Assembly (NCBI GenBank): GCA_036172665.1
Contig: CM069876.1
Coordinates: 7,936,001 to 8,000,000 of the forward strand
From: Prosopocoilus inquinatus
Lineage: Eukaryota; Arthropoda; Insecta; Coleoptera; Lucanidae
Direction of reading: 5' to 3'
Length of the DNA: 64,000 bases
Numbering within the stretch: the first letter of the stretch is position 1; every line of letters starts with the position of its first letter. The translations under genes were made by a program, and so were the position numbers. Shown here in pieces: positions 11,275 to 22,265 of the stretch. The notes below the pieces were generated by a model. The model was not told the DNA's origin and searched no databases. It saw only the letters and a program-made list of their open reading frames with translations.

Positions 11275-11408
11275 TAATACCCGATATCTTCATCTCCTGA
11301 TAAATTTATCTGTCAGGTATTATCCTTGGAAACCATTGTATCGATAATAGCTTCCGAGGATATTACCTGGCAGATAAATTTATCAAGAGGTGAAGAAATC
11401 GGGCATTA
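11275..11408. mobile_element. Palindromic MITE, CCCGAT foldback family, copy A
   Basis: The left arm (taatacccgatatcttcatc, then tgataaatttatctg) is repeated inverted on the right (cagataaatttatca, gaagaaatcgggcatta). Centre cttggaaaccattg. It is the same family as 43412-43546, whose centre cttggaaaccattgtaac is nearly identical. Confidence 0.75.
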
Positions 11409-11698
11409 TTCAAAGCAAACTGTCCGTTTTTTATATCAATCTGAAATTGACCGCTCTCTCGGTGTTATACCTCTCTCAGAACCTAATGAAATCTGTTCTC
11501 TTACTTATTTCACTGCGTTTAATAAGAATCACTTCATATACACAGGCTGTCCGGAATACAGTGAAACTACAGGGATCTCGCTTATGATTAGAGTTACAAT
11601 GTTAGTTAAAAGGGGGGAAAAGTTCCGTCCATTAAACTTTGTTAAAGATATGTTCACCATATTTAATATATTCCTTATAGTTTCTGCACAATTTCGGA
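11409..11698. other. Unassigned stretch
   Basis: Single-copy-looking AT-rich DNA. A 126-residue frame (11326-11706) begins inside the MITE and has no recognised domain; I do not call it. Confidence 0.35.
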
Positions 11699-14258
11699 AA
11701 AATTGAAAACAGTCAAATTTTTATTTGTTTAATGTCTCCTTTATTTGTTATCACAATTTACATTTCTCTATCACACAAATCGATTTGTACATTGAAAATC
11801 AATTGCGAGAAACGCCATTCAACTGTTTTGTTTTAAATGGCAGCCATATTGAATTTTTTCAGGTTATATAAGAAAACGGACGGACGGGGGTTGGAAACTC
11901 ACTTTTCATTCCCTTTTAAACAATGCATACAAAGTTGAATCTCGATTTTCTTTGTTGGTAACGCTTCTGGTTTGGTAAAAAAGCCAAATATCGCTTTTCC
12001 AATTTGTTTTCCACCGTTACTCGAATAGTGTTTACATGTGTTTTCAGAATTGTCGAAAATGCTTCGCCCTTTACTCTCTTTTTGGTTTTTACTCTCCCTG
12101 GACTTCAAATAGAATGAAAATTTCAAATTTTTATATATAACAATGTATTAAATGAAACGTAAAATTTTGTTTACAATACAATTTAGAAAAAAAATTAAAT
12201 ACAAAAATATACTAAACAGAAAAGTGAAATTCAGTTTACAATTTCAGAAAATTTTAATATATGAATATATTAACAAAACTTGAAATTTAGTTCACAATAC
12301 AACTGCAAAAAATATAGTTATTTATAAACTGAGTGCGGCAATACATTTTTCCGCGCTCACGCGGGATAGTGATTCCTGCAAGAGTTAATTATGTACTTTC
12401 ATGTAATTTAATGTCATGGCAAACCAAAAATGTAAAATTAAGCAAGCCCTATTCCAGTGTTGATGTTGCGTCAAATGACAATTTTTGACGATTTCTCCAT
12501 TTTCTGGGCCTGTTAATGAATGAAAGTTGTTGTAAAATGGTATTTTATAAACTAGATTTTATTATTATCAACAATGATTTATTGCTCCAAAAGGCCAGTG
12601 TTTCTGACGTTGTTTCCTGGTCTACTCGACAACTGTTTCCCGGTTGATTATTTCATACGTAAAACGTTAACTAGAGGGCGACGAGATCAAAAAATACTTT
12701 TAATATGAACGATTTTCTTTTTAATTAACACCAAATGAAATTTTCAAACATTAACTAAAAATCTTAGAAATAATCACAAATTTAAAATTACAAAAATAAA
12801 TAAACACAACTGAAAATATAGGGTAAAATGGAAAGAAAAGTTTGGAGAGGAAAGCAAATATTCAGCACAAAATAAAAAAAAAACCTCTATTAGAAAATAG
12901 CATTTCTTTATACGTAAAATGAATTATTCTTTCAACTCACCAACGCTGACATTCTCGAAACACAGAATTTACATGAGATTAATATAATAGAAAATATACG
13001 GTTACGATTAAATTGATTACAAAACAAACACAACGTGAGGTGTATATTCGCGATATTAATTTCAAACTGAGGAAACTGACTGATTAAAAAAAATTAAAAT
13101 AAAGGAAGCAATCTTTCAACGAGGAACCCGACGCGTAATTATTAGGTCAAGATGCTTGGACATGTTTGCACTTTTCTCCTCCCTGATATGTATTCAGAAG
13201 GGGGTATCGGATGTCGCATGTGTTATGCATAAAAAATCCTTAAACGTGTGCATAATTAGGGGTAATATTGCGGATTCCGTACGCTCGATCTCAATAGGTA
13301 TATCGGTCGCCTGCAAAAATTCAAAGATCTACTTGACCCTGACCTTGTGCGCGTTATTATTTATTCCAATATTTTTAATCGCAACATTTAATTTTCTGTA
13401 AAAATTTGCATCTCTGCGTACTCAACGTTCTATTCTTTACAGTTACATATAGTTTGCTTATTAACTCTTTTAACCTGTTGCTTAAAATACATAGATCATT
13501 ACTCGCTCTAGTGTATCACGGAAAATAAAACAAATTTTCTACTGAAGCACTGTATTTTTAAAGAAAGCTTTGTTCAAAATTCAAAGGAATAAAAGCCTAA
13601 ACACCGCCCAATGCCGTTAATACTGCGTCTGTTCAGATTCATAAGAGTGAGCATAAACTATATTTTTTATGTACCCCTTTGAGAGTTACTATTACCAATT
13701 TAACTCCAAAATCTTCTATAATTTTCTTGGATCATTGCCCATAAACTGGAAGTATGTTCTGCATATTAGTTCACAGAACTGACCATGCATGTGGAGGATT
13801 GACACTGACTAGGCATTCTTTAGAGGACATACTCACAACGGACTCTTCTTCTTTCGTTATCATTGACAATACATGTTTTTTTTTTCTTTTGAATGAACGA
13901 ACTGATGATTTGGTAATATTGAAATTTCATCAGTTTAAAGCATTTTTTGCCACTAGTTGCTCATGATTCCTAATATCATCGAATTTTGTCTTTTTTCGAC
14001 ATGGGCTTCATTGCAATCAAACTTCTATTTTTATTATTAAATAAAGTTTTGTTTTCCATATCAAGCTAAACTGAGCAATAACTAATTGATTTTGAGTAAT
14101 AGATTAGAAGAAATATAGTGCAAATCAAGTTTTTGAAAAGCTCTTTCGAAACCGTAACATAACCTAAAAAGATAAATATGGCTGCCATTTAAAATATAAC
14201 AGTTCAAGGCCACTTAAAGAAGTTAATAAACAAATAAAAATTTGCCTGTTTTCAGTTT
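11699..14258. mobile_element. Possible 2.5-kb element with long inverted termini
   Basis: The left block (aattgaaaacagtcaaattt at 11701, then tttatttgttta and atggcagccatat) is repeated inverted at 14160-14258 (atggctgccat, taaacaaataaaaatttgcc, tgttttcag). The inverted arms are about 100-170 bp and diverged. The interior has no convincing protein; the frames at 13156-13401 and 13754-13966 have no recognised motif. Confidence 0.45.
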
Positions 14259-15755
14259 TATTTTAAACCTGGTGATGTAGTGGTAGCTTAGGAAGTCCTT
14301 TTAAAAAGTTTGAAAAAGAAGTTATTTCAATTTGTTCAGTAAAGGCCAATACAAATAAAAGAGTTCAAAAACTTCTGAAAAGCATTGGATCGCAACATGC
14401 GATATGTAAGAATGTTTGTTTATGCACCTCTTTGTAATAGACAGTAACAATTATGTTAAAAACGAGTACCTAATCTTCGTTAGATTTTTGCTGAAGTAAT
14501 TAAACATCTTCGTGTTCTAGTTTTGTAACTGCGTTGAAAATGCGTGAAATTATTTTTTAATTATCGCACTAATAGCTGTAGAATAAGTATTGCAAGAGCA
14601 GAAACTATTCCTATTGTAAAAACGGAAAGCAAGAATTAGAGTACGATACGATGAAAAATTTAAATAAATTAGATTGCCTGTACTCACAATAATCTATGGG
14701 TTCAAAATAAGTGATTGAATAACTTCGCTGGCTCTCAATGGAACTATTTTATTAATTGTGTACATTCCAACACGAAACACATGTTTTACAAGGATAATAT
14801 TGAACCTGAATTTCTGCGTCGACTTAAACCGTAAAGACATAAAAGCTCTCGCCTAGTGCAGAAGTTTATTTCGTCTTTTCCTCGTGGTATTAATGAAGAA
14901 ACAAATTTATTTTTGCTGTACACATACAATAATTTTGGTAATCAGCATTGTAAATTGGTAATTTACAAATTAATATGATGTCAGAATTTTCTCTTTTGCG
15001 ATCGCCTTTAGATTGATTTTTTTAAATTTAACTGTTAAAGTACGGATTAACACAAAACTAATCATCATTGAATGCAACACGAACAGAATATTTTAAACTA
15101 TCAAGAACTTACCTAGTTACAAAATTTATCTGCTTTTAAAATTAACAAAAAACACGATACTTGACTTGCCTTAAGTACAATATCTGTGCAAATGGTCATG
15201 GTCTGCGTTTTTATGACTTTTTATCGCCTCGGACGTCGGAGAAAAGTTGAAAACCAAGCTCCGCCGGAACATTTAAGCTGCATTCAGCGACCCTCAAACA
15301 ATTTCTATGAAAAAGTAAAATAATTTCTATCGGTGTTATTATTGCTATCTGACCAACAGTTGTATAACAAATTTTGCTTCTTTTCTTGACCACTATTTGC
15401 GGTTTCAATTAAAGACATAGGTTTAGAGACACGCTTAATTATTTTCAATTCATCTTTCTTATTTTGAAAGGAACATTTATTTGCATCTTTAAATTCTGTA
15501 AAATTCTAAAGATTTTTTTCCAACATAATATACACAAATGACAACTTGACAAAAATTTTGTTGTGTTTAGATAATTACAATGGAAGACACATAGACAAAT
15601 ACATATTATAACTGAACAGTTTGTAATAAGTCATCGATTTATTTCATAGTTTTGGTCCCAAATTGTTAAATATTTGATTGTATTTCTAATCCTTGTTTGA
15701 TTCCTTGGCTGTAAATGTGAGTATCTTTTTTTTAATGTATGACAAATGCCAAGGA
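14259..15755. other. Unassigned stretch
   Basis: AT-rich, with no gene, repeat terminus or RNA gene that I can support. Confidence 0.4.
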
Positions 15756-15757
15756 TA

Positions 15758-17049
15758 CGTGGCCTGATGGAAAAGTTTCTGGAAACGGTATGAAAAAACG
15801 CATATGAAATTTGGTAAACAGTATCATTGTTTTTCGAAGTATTCGCCTTTGACGTTAATACACTTTTGCATACGCTCGAACCAATTTCTAAAGCACGTTT
15901 TCCACTCTAAAGATGGTACCTCAGAAACCAGTGTCCGGAATGTTTCAACTGCTGCTTCAGCCGACGAAAATAGCTCACCACGCATTTTATTTTTGATATT
16001 TGGGAACAAAAAGAAATCATAAGGTGATAAATCAGGTGAATATGGACAATGAGTCATTAATTCAACATTTCTGTTAGACAAAAAATCAACTGTTTGACGG
16101 GCTGAGTGAGAGCTGTCGTTGTCATGATGGAGAATAATTCGTCGATTTCGATTGTTTCTTCTTATTTGATCGATGACTTCCGGCAAACAACTTGTAGTAT
16201 ACCAATCAGCATTCACGGTTTTTCGATCCTCTAAAGCCACGGTTGCTACATGTCCAGTTAAATCAAAGAAACAAGAAATCATTTGCTTCGCAGCACTGCG
16301 TGAACGGACAACTTTTGTTGGTTTTGGTTCCTTTTGAAATACCCAAACGGTAGATTGTTGTTTACTTTCTGGTTCGTACGAATAGATCCACGTTTCGTCA
16401 CCAGTAACGATCTTATAAACTAAATTTGAACGACCTCCATTGAATTTCTTGAGCATTTCTTCGCACCATTTGACACGACCCTGCTTTTGCGCTTCTGTTA
16501 AATTGTGTGGGATCCAAAGACTGCAAAGCTTTCGTACGTTCAAATGATCATGCAAAATCTGGTGTATTGCTTTCATGTCATTGCGTAAGGATGCTTGAAT
16601 CTCACGGTATGTCACATGTCGATCTCGCTCAAGCATTTCACGCACAGCATCTATATTAATGGGAAGAACAGATGTTGATGGGCGACCTTCATGAAATTCG
16701 TCACCGAGAGAGGTACGTCTTTGCTGGAATTCGGCAAACCAATTGTAAACACTGCTCTTTGATGGTGCTTCATCTCCAAAAGCCAAATGAAGCCGATCGA
16801 GGCATTGTTTCAGCGTTAGACCACATTTGAAATCGTAAAAAATCATGACACGAAAATTTTCACGCGAGATTTCCATGTTTACACAAAATTACTTTTTCTC
16901 AAATGCTGTACAGACAAAACTAGTTCACTTGGATAGGAATTGTCAATAGAAGTATGGACGAAAAACGTCAAATTTTTCAAATATGACAGTTGATAAACGC
17001 TAACAATTCTAGACCTACTAGATTCCAGAAAATTTTCCAGCAGCCCGCG
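15758..17049 (-). mobile_element. Mariner transposon, apparently complete, copy 1
   Basis: The left end (cgtggcctgatggaaaagtt, then tctggaa) is matched inverted at the right end (ttccagaaaattttccagca, then gcccgcg). TA dinucleotides flank both ends (15756-15757, 17050-17051), the target duplication of mariners. It encodes an uninterrupted transposase on the minus strand. Two related copies lie at 20094-21380 and 48009-49319. Confidence 0.93.
15824..16876 (-). CDS. Mariner transposase (DD34D), intact, 350 aa
   Basis: Cuts and pastes its own element at TA sites in the nucleus. Residues 1-110 form the paired helix-turn-helix DNA-binding region (SSVYNWFAEFQ at about 41-51; HVTYREIQASL at about 88-98). 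WIPHNL at 121-126 corresponds to the mariner WVPHEL motif. The catalytic triad is D160 (TGDETWIY), D252 (LHHDND) and D287 (YSPDLSPYD), with 34 residues between the last two. The C-terminus has the usual FERMQKCINVKGEYF. Length is normal for mariner (about 345-350 aa). No stop or frameshift is present. One oddity is HDND, where the other copies and most mariners have HDNA. The start chosen gives MEISRENFR, shared by copy 3. Confidence 0.93.
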   Translation of the reverse strand: MEISRENFRVMIFYDFKCGLTLKQCLDRLHLAFGDEAPSKSSVYNWFAEFQQRRTSLGDEFHEGRPSTSVLPINIDAVREMLERDRHVTYREIQASLRNDMKAIHQILHDHLNVRKLCSLWIPHNLTEAQKQGRVKWCEEMLKKFNGGRSNLVYKIVTGDETWIYSYEPESKQQSTVWVFQKEPKPTKVVRSRSAAKQMISCFFDLTGHVATVALEDRKTVNADWYTTSCLPEVIDQIRRNNRNRRIILHHDNDSSHSARQTVDFLSNRNVELMTHCPYSPDLSPYDFFLFPNIKNKMRGELFSSAEAAVETFRTLVSEVPSLEWKTCFRNWFERMQKCINVKGEYFEKQ

Positions 17050-17051
17050 TA

Positions 17052-18208
17052 ATTCAGCCACATGTGACATGTGTAAATGAAAAATACGCTAGTAGAAAAA
17101 AGTATTCAAATATCATTCTTGAATTTTGAAAGTGCTTATTGTTTGCTTGAAATTCGATTCACAAATTAACAAAGTTATTTTAATGTAGACATGGCGCACT
17201 ATTCAGAATTCTTACCGAAGAGTGAAAAAAAATTATTACAGCGCTAAACCATAGTGAAGTGAATGAATGATATAAGTGTTAGGTATAGGAAATACTAAAA
17301 CAGAACGAAAAAAACATTTAATCCTGAATCACACGATAGAAAAATATACTGTTTATTGAAATAAAAAATACTTTGGACAGTTGAAATTAATCCGAAATTG
17401 GAGCTACTACTTGCCAACGACTCGGTAAATAATTAAGTGCAAAAATAAACATACTCTGGAAACCTATAGAGTTCCGAGATTAATTCAAAAACGCATATAA
17501 CCGGGAATGTTTCGTTCATAAAGAGAACTTGGTAGTAAATGTTATATTTAAATAGATCACTGTTAGTAATTTATAACTGCAAAATATAAAAAAAGCTTCT
17601 AAACTTTTGAATGGATTACTTGAATCGCCCTGTATAAGTACCTAACTGTCTTCTTTCCCGTTTCTATTTTTCTGACTTCACGAATTCGAATTTACCATTG
17701 GTGTATTATTTTAATGTATGTATATATACTGTATTTAAACAACAAGTAGTGCAGAGGCTAATATTTCTACGCAATAAAAAATTAAGTTACATTTGACTCA
17801 CCCTGAAACAGGTGACACTAAAGCTTATTATTTATTGTAATTTCGCTGTAGTTCAGATAATACGACGTTTTGTTTGCGATATTTAATAATCACGTTACAT
17901 TTTACGAACGCAATGTATTGGTAACTGTGCGGTCAAGTGAGGTTACGGCTTCTGATCCTGAAAATAGTCCTGAAACGCACGCGCACTTTGAACTCTTCTT
18001 ATTGGAAGAACACTAACAAGATCTATTTAGGAAAATTGTGACATTTAGGACGCGCATTTATTATTCAGAACTATTTTCTGGAAATCGTTTGTAAATTTCA
18101 AGCGAAGAGAAATATCAATAAAGGTTTGATCCTCAAGCTTCGTCGTTCAATTCATCAATTAATCACATAATCAATAAGTAATAAATGAAATTGGCGTCCA
18201 GTTTATTA
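17052..18208. other. Unassigned stretch
   Basis: AT-rich flank of the mariner, with no recognised gene or terminus. Confidence 0.4.
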
Positions 18209-18262
18209 AATTTTGAAAAACGTGGTAGTTGATCGAGTTTTTAAGACAAAAAAGGATTCTAA

Positions 18263-18322
18263 ATCATTCAGCTGACCAGTTTCGGTTTTATTTTAAAACC
18301 TTCCTCAGAGCCTCTGATTAAC
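18263..18322 (-). ncRNA. Hammerhead-like motif, left arm
   Basis: Minus strand: core CTGAGGA (18308-18302), stem II GGTTTTA/TAAAACC, GAAA, a short stem III (ACTGGT), then C (18274). It is the mirror of the right-arm motif. One extra A sits between CTGAGGA and stem II. Confidence 0.5.
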
Positions 18323-18338
18323 ACAAAACGATAAACTA

Positions 18339-18667
18339 TAGTCGGGCCGCCGAAGAAACGGAGTAATAAAACTGCGTGATATACACGTGATTGCTGTTTC
18401 TGTGAGCTAAGTACCGACAGATCTACACTAGCCTACAATGTTGGTCACTCTGCAGAGTAACAACGTGGTCATATTTCCAGTAGTTCGTATTTTTCCTATT
18501 TTTAACAAATTGGCGTTATCATTAATCAGTCTTTCTTAAGACTTAATTTAATATTTGAATAAAATAGTGGTAAGTGGTAATTTCTGGTGTTTGATGTAAA
18601 TACGGCTTTCCGTGTCGATGTCACAAGAGCAGCGCGTGATCACTCCGTTTCTTCGGCGGCCCGACTA
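18339..18667. mobile_element. TA-flanked MITE inserted in the foldback
   Basis: Termini tagtcgggccgccgaagaaa and inverted tttcttcggcggcccgacta are perfect. TA is duplicated (18337-18338, 18668-18669). The uninterrupted sequence (aaactacaaacc) is preserved in the other arm of the foldback, proving a clean insertion. Confidence 0.85.
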
Positions 18668-18954
18668 TACAAACCATCATACGATTTGGGGTGAAATTTA
18701 CGCGTTAAAAGTCGGGTTCCATTAAAACATGTTTAAAGCAAAGTTCATCAATATGACAAATGACAAACTGTCATTTGGCGTACGTTTTCTAACGTTACTT
18801 TTAATTTTGTTTTATCCTTAATCATTTATTGTTAATTGTTTAAAAAACATCCCATATTGATGAACTTTGCTTTAAACATGTTTTAATGGAACCCGACTTT
18901 TAATGCGTAAATTTCACCCCAAATCGTACGATGGTTTGTAGTTTATCGTTTTGT

Positions 18955-19014
18955 GTTAATCAGAGGCTCTGAGGAAGGTTTTAAAATAAAACCGAAACTG
19001 GTCAGCTGATTGAT
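18955..19014 (+). ncRNA. Hammerhead-like motif, right arm
   Basis: Core CTGAGGA at 18969-18975, one extra A, stem II GGTTTTA/TAAAACC with loop AAA, then GAAA at 18994-18997. Stem III is AC(TG)GT, C17 is at 19003, and stem I is GCT/AGC plus an 8-bp outer helix (GTTAATCA with TGATTGAT) across a GAG bulge. The outer helix is good support; the extra A and weak stem III lower confidence. Confidence 0.5.
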
Positions 19015-19236
19015 TTAGAATCTTTTTTTGTCCTAAAAACCCGATCAACTACCACGTTTTTCGAAATAATCAATAAGAATAAAATTCTATGAAGCCAAAC
19101 GCTAATTAGTATTATAACAATACAGAAAAACAACCAGACTTTTTTTTATAAATCAAAAAATCAAAATCAATAATTTAATTCGTTGTGTACAGGGTAGATC
19201 AGTTTCGATGTCTTTATGAGCATCTCTGTGCATAAC

Positions 19237-19400
19237 TGTTGGGTTCGTTAGTGCAGGAAGACGAAGACAAATGAGAGTCTTTTATTTATTACAGAAATGT
19301 AGTAAGTATCTAAAAAATGTGATAAGTCAGTTTTTTTTTTCATTATAAAGAAAACCGCGCACTTCATTTGTTTTTTTTTTTTACTGTGCTGGACCTAACA
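19237..19400 (-). repeat. 3' LTR of the gypsy element
   Basis: 164 bp. On the minus strand it starts TGTTAGGTCCAGCACAG and ends CGAACCCAACA, with the TG...CA ends usual for LTRs. It is nearly identical to 25851-26009 apart from small indels. Confidence 0.9.
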
Positions 19401-19411
19401 TTTCCCCCTTT
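19401..19411 (-). other. Polypurine tract
   Basis: On the minus strand AAAGGGGGAAA abuts the 3' LTR directly, the expected plus-strand primer site. Confidence 0.8.
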
Positions 19412-19630
19412 GCCGAGGTTCTTTTGTTGCGGTAATAAGAGTGAATGGTAGTTGGTATTTGTCACGCTCTGACGACTAGGTCTATCTCGCTGAGGTGTTG
19501 AAACTAGAAGAGATTTCTTTTGGTCGTCCTCACTAGTTGAAACGTGATTGTTAACAACAGCTGGAAGTTCAGTAGGTGAGTGTTCCGCAGCAGCGGCGGC
19601 GATGTCGTGACTTTGGTTAAAAGTTGTCTC

Positions 19631-20091
19631 TCATTCTTCATCATCTAGATTTATATTAGGAAGATGGGCTATCTCATAATGGCGTTTATAGATTTGGTTT
19701 AAATGACGATTAATGGCTTTGTTTCCTACTTTAACTTGAGCCATAGCGTTGCCAATTAGTTTAACGACGATGCCATTAACACGGGAACCATTGCATAACT
19801 TAACCATAACTTCCTCCCCTTCTTCGAAGTTGCGTTGACGAGCACCATGATAACTATCAACTTGAGATTTCATTTCGACCTGTGCTGGACTCAATTCGGA
19901 AACTGAAACTGGACTAGGCTTAAAAATGCCAAGTGGTGTTCGGGTTTTACATCCAAAGAAAACTTGTGCAGAAGTGCGATCATTCAGTTTATGATGTGGT
20001 GTGTAGTTGTATGTGGCTACTGCTACATCTAGGCTGTTCACAACGCAGTCTAAAGATTTTTTTAAAGTTTGCACCATCCGTTCAGCTAGGC
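19631..20091 (-). pseudogene. Gypsy integrase, C-terminal part (after the mariner insertion)
   Basis: Starts at LAERMVQTLKKSLD, containing the catalytic Glu of the integrase core (AER). It continues through ATYNYTPHHKLNDRTSAQVFFG, the conserved block after the core, and a basic C-terminal domain (EGEEVMVKLCNGSRVNG), and ends LPNINLDDEE before a stop. It is uninterrupted within this segment. Its N-terminal half is at 21383-22262. Confidence 0.88.
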
Positions 20092-20093
20092 TA

Positions 20094-21380
20094 CGTGGGC
20101 TGTTGGAAAAGCTTCTGGAAACGGTATGAAAAAACGCATATGAAATTTGGTAAACGGTATCATTGCTTTTCGAAGTATTCGCCTTTGACGTCAACACACT
20201 TTTGCATACGCTCGAACCAATTTCTAAAGCACGTTTTCCACTCTAAAGATGGTACCTCAGAAACCAGTGTCCGGAATGTTTCAACTGCTGCTTCAGCCGA
20301 CGAAAATCGCTCACCATGCATTTTATTTTTGATATTTGGGAACAAAAAGAAATCATAAGGTGATAAATCAGGTGAATATGGACAATAAGTCATTAATTTA
20401 ACATTTTTGTTGGACAAAAAATCAACTGTTTGACGGGGTGGGTAAGAGCTGGCGTTGTCATGATGAAGAACAATTCGTCGATTTCGATTGTTTCTTCTTA
20501 TTTGATCGATGACTTCCGGCAAACAAATTGTAGTATACCAATCAGCATTCTCGGTTTTTCGATCCTCTAAAGCCACGGTTGCTACATGTCCAGTTAAATC
20601 AAAGAAACAAGAAATCATTTGCTTCGCAGCACTGCGTGAACGGACAACTTTTGTTGGTTTTGGTTCCTTTTGAAATACCCAAACGGTAGATTGTTGTTTA
20701 CTTTCTGGTTCGTACGAATAAATCCACGTTTCGTCACCAGTAACGATCTTATAAACTAAATTTGAACGACCTCCATTGAATTTCTGGAGCATTTCTTCGC
20801 ACCATTTGACACGACCCTGCTTTTGCGCTTCTGTTGTGTGGGATCCAAAGACTGCAAAGCTTTCGTACGTTCAAATGATCATGCAAAATCTGGTGTATTG
20901 CTTTCATGTCAATGCGTAAGGATGCTTGAATCTCACGGTATGTCACATGTCGATCTCGCTCAAGCATTTCACGCACAGCATCTACATTAATGGCAACAAC
21001 AGATGTTGATGGACGACCTTCACGAAATTCATCACTGAGAGAGGTACGTCCACGCTGGAATTCAGCAAACCAATTATAAACACTGCTCTTTGATGGTGCT
21101 TCATCTCCAAAAGCCAAATGAAGCCGATAGAGGCATTGTTTCGGCGTTAGACCACATTTGAAATCTTAAAAAATCACGGCACGAAAATTTTCACGCGGGA
21201 TTTCCATATTCACACAAAATTACTTTTTCTCAAATGCTGTACAAACAAAACTAGTTCACTTGGATAGGAACTCTCAATAGAATTATAGGCGAAAAACGTC
21301 AAATTTTTCAAATATGACAGTTGATAAACGCTAACAATTCTAGACCTACTAGATTCCAGAAAATTTTCCAGCAGCTCACG
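20094..21380 (-). mobile_element. Mariner transposon, copy 2, inserted in gypsy integrase
   Basis: Termini cgtgggctgttggaaaagct and the inverted right end match copy 1. TA is duplicated at 20092-20093 and 21381-21382. It is nearly the same length (1287 bp) as copy 1 and very similar in sequence. Confidence 0.93.
20160..21207 (-). pseudogene. Mariner transposase (DD34D), inactivated
   Basis: Begins MEIPRENFR at 21207, then a stop (TAA in place of the Tyr of IFYDF in copy 1) near residue 14. The helix-turn-helix part is open (to about 20840). A small deletion next to WIPHN (lost bases before ACAGAAGCGC) shifts the frame. The catalytic half is open to 20160 with TGDETWIY, HHDNASS and YSPDLSPYD. 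All three catalytic Asp codons survive, so only two lesions kill it. Confidence 0.9.
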
Positions 21381-21382
21381 TA

Positions 21383-22262
21383 TTTGATTGAGGCTGGCGT
21401 GGTGGATACCTAAGCTGAACAATGTCAAATTCTGAACGGAGTTGCGCAAACTCTGTCGCTGTCTGAACTGAGTCCCGTTGTCTGAAACAATTGTGCTTGG
21501 TGCACCAAAATGTCGGAAAAGAATACGTAGGTACTTGACTGTAGCTGAAGCTGTTGTTGGGGTAATCCAAGCTGCATCAATATAGCGAGAAAAACTATCG
21601 GCCACTACGAGAAAACATTTTCCTTGTATTGGCTCGCCAAAATCCATAGGGATACGATCTCAAGGCTTCTTTGTATCAGGCCAGGGATGTAGAGGTTCCT
21701 TAACAGGGTTGGCTGCGGTGAGAGCACACTGGAAGCAGGATTTTACCATCTCTTCAATCTCGATGGACATTCTGGGCCAATAGGAGTGATGGCGAGCCAA
21801 ATTTTTCATGCATCGGATTCGTGGATGACCACGATGTAAGTGTTTCAGGACAAAATTGCGAAGCTTGTTTGGAATTATGACACGATCACCATCAATTAAT
21901 ATGATACTGTTGGTGATACCATCAGATTTTTTATTTTAGGGAGCGAGTTCTGGATCAGATTTGTCGTCATTCGGCCAACCATTTTTAACTCGATCTATTA
22001 CCGTGTTCAGGGTTCGATCCTGCTGGGTGGCAATGACATTTTCAGTTTCTTCCTCCTGGGCTTCTTGACGAGTTTGTTGAATGAGTCGAGAGAGAGCATC
22101 GGCACGTCCAAAATTCTCTGTTCGGATGTATTCAATGCTGAAATTGTAGCCAATTAAACGAAGTGCCCAACGTCGCAGGCGTGCAGCAGTACGCTTGCTC
22201 AATCCTTTGGTGTTGGAAGTCTTGAACAGTGCAAGTAGTGGGCGATGGTCAGTTTGGAGAAT
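21383..22262 (-). pseudogene. Gypsy RNase H end, zinc finger and N-terminal integrase
   Basis: On the minus strand it begins with the RNase H end LQTDHRPLLALF at the LINE junction. LSKRTAARLRRWALRLIGYNFSIEY and RADALSR follow. The H2C2 zinc finger (LKHLHRGHPRIRCMKNLARHHSYWP, CFQC) comes next, then the integrase core (PMDFGEPIQG, first Asp; VSDNGTQF, second Asp). Lesions include a stop near 21940 (ELAP then TAG... region) and a TGA in place of the Trp before DRIPMDFG at about 21660. It is interrupted at 21381 by the mariner. Confidence 0.85.
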
Positions 22263-22265
22263 GAA

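Larger units (their letters stand above)
18209..19068. mobile_element. Foldback element with hammerhead-like motif on each arm
   Basis: Two arms of about 210 bp are inverted: gaaaaacgtggtagttgatc ... gatgaactttgc on each side, around a loop of about 100 bp (about 18755-18857). A separate 329-bp MITE (18339-18667) splits the left arm. Arms are highly similar, with only scattered differences. Each arm has a CTGAGGA...GAAAC ribozyme-like block near its outer end, reading outward. No protein and no clear target duplication. Confidence 0.75.

Noticed and set aside
13156..13966. Possible small membrane or secreted proteins (81- and 70-residue frames)
   Set aside because: No start context, homology motif or splice structure to support them; frames of this length are common by chance here.
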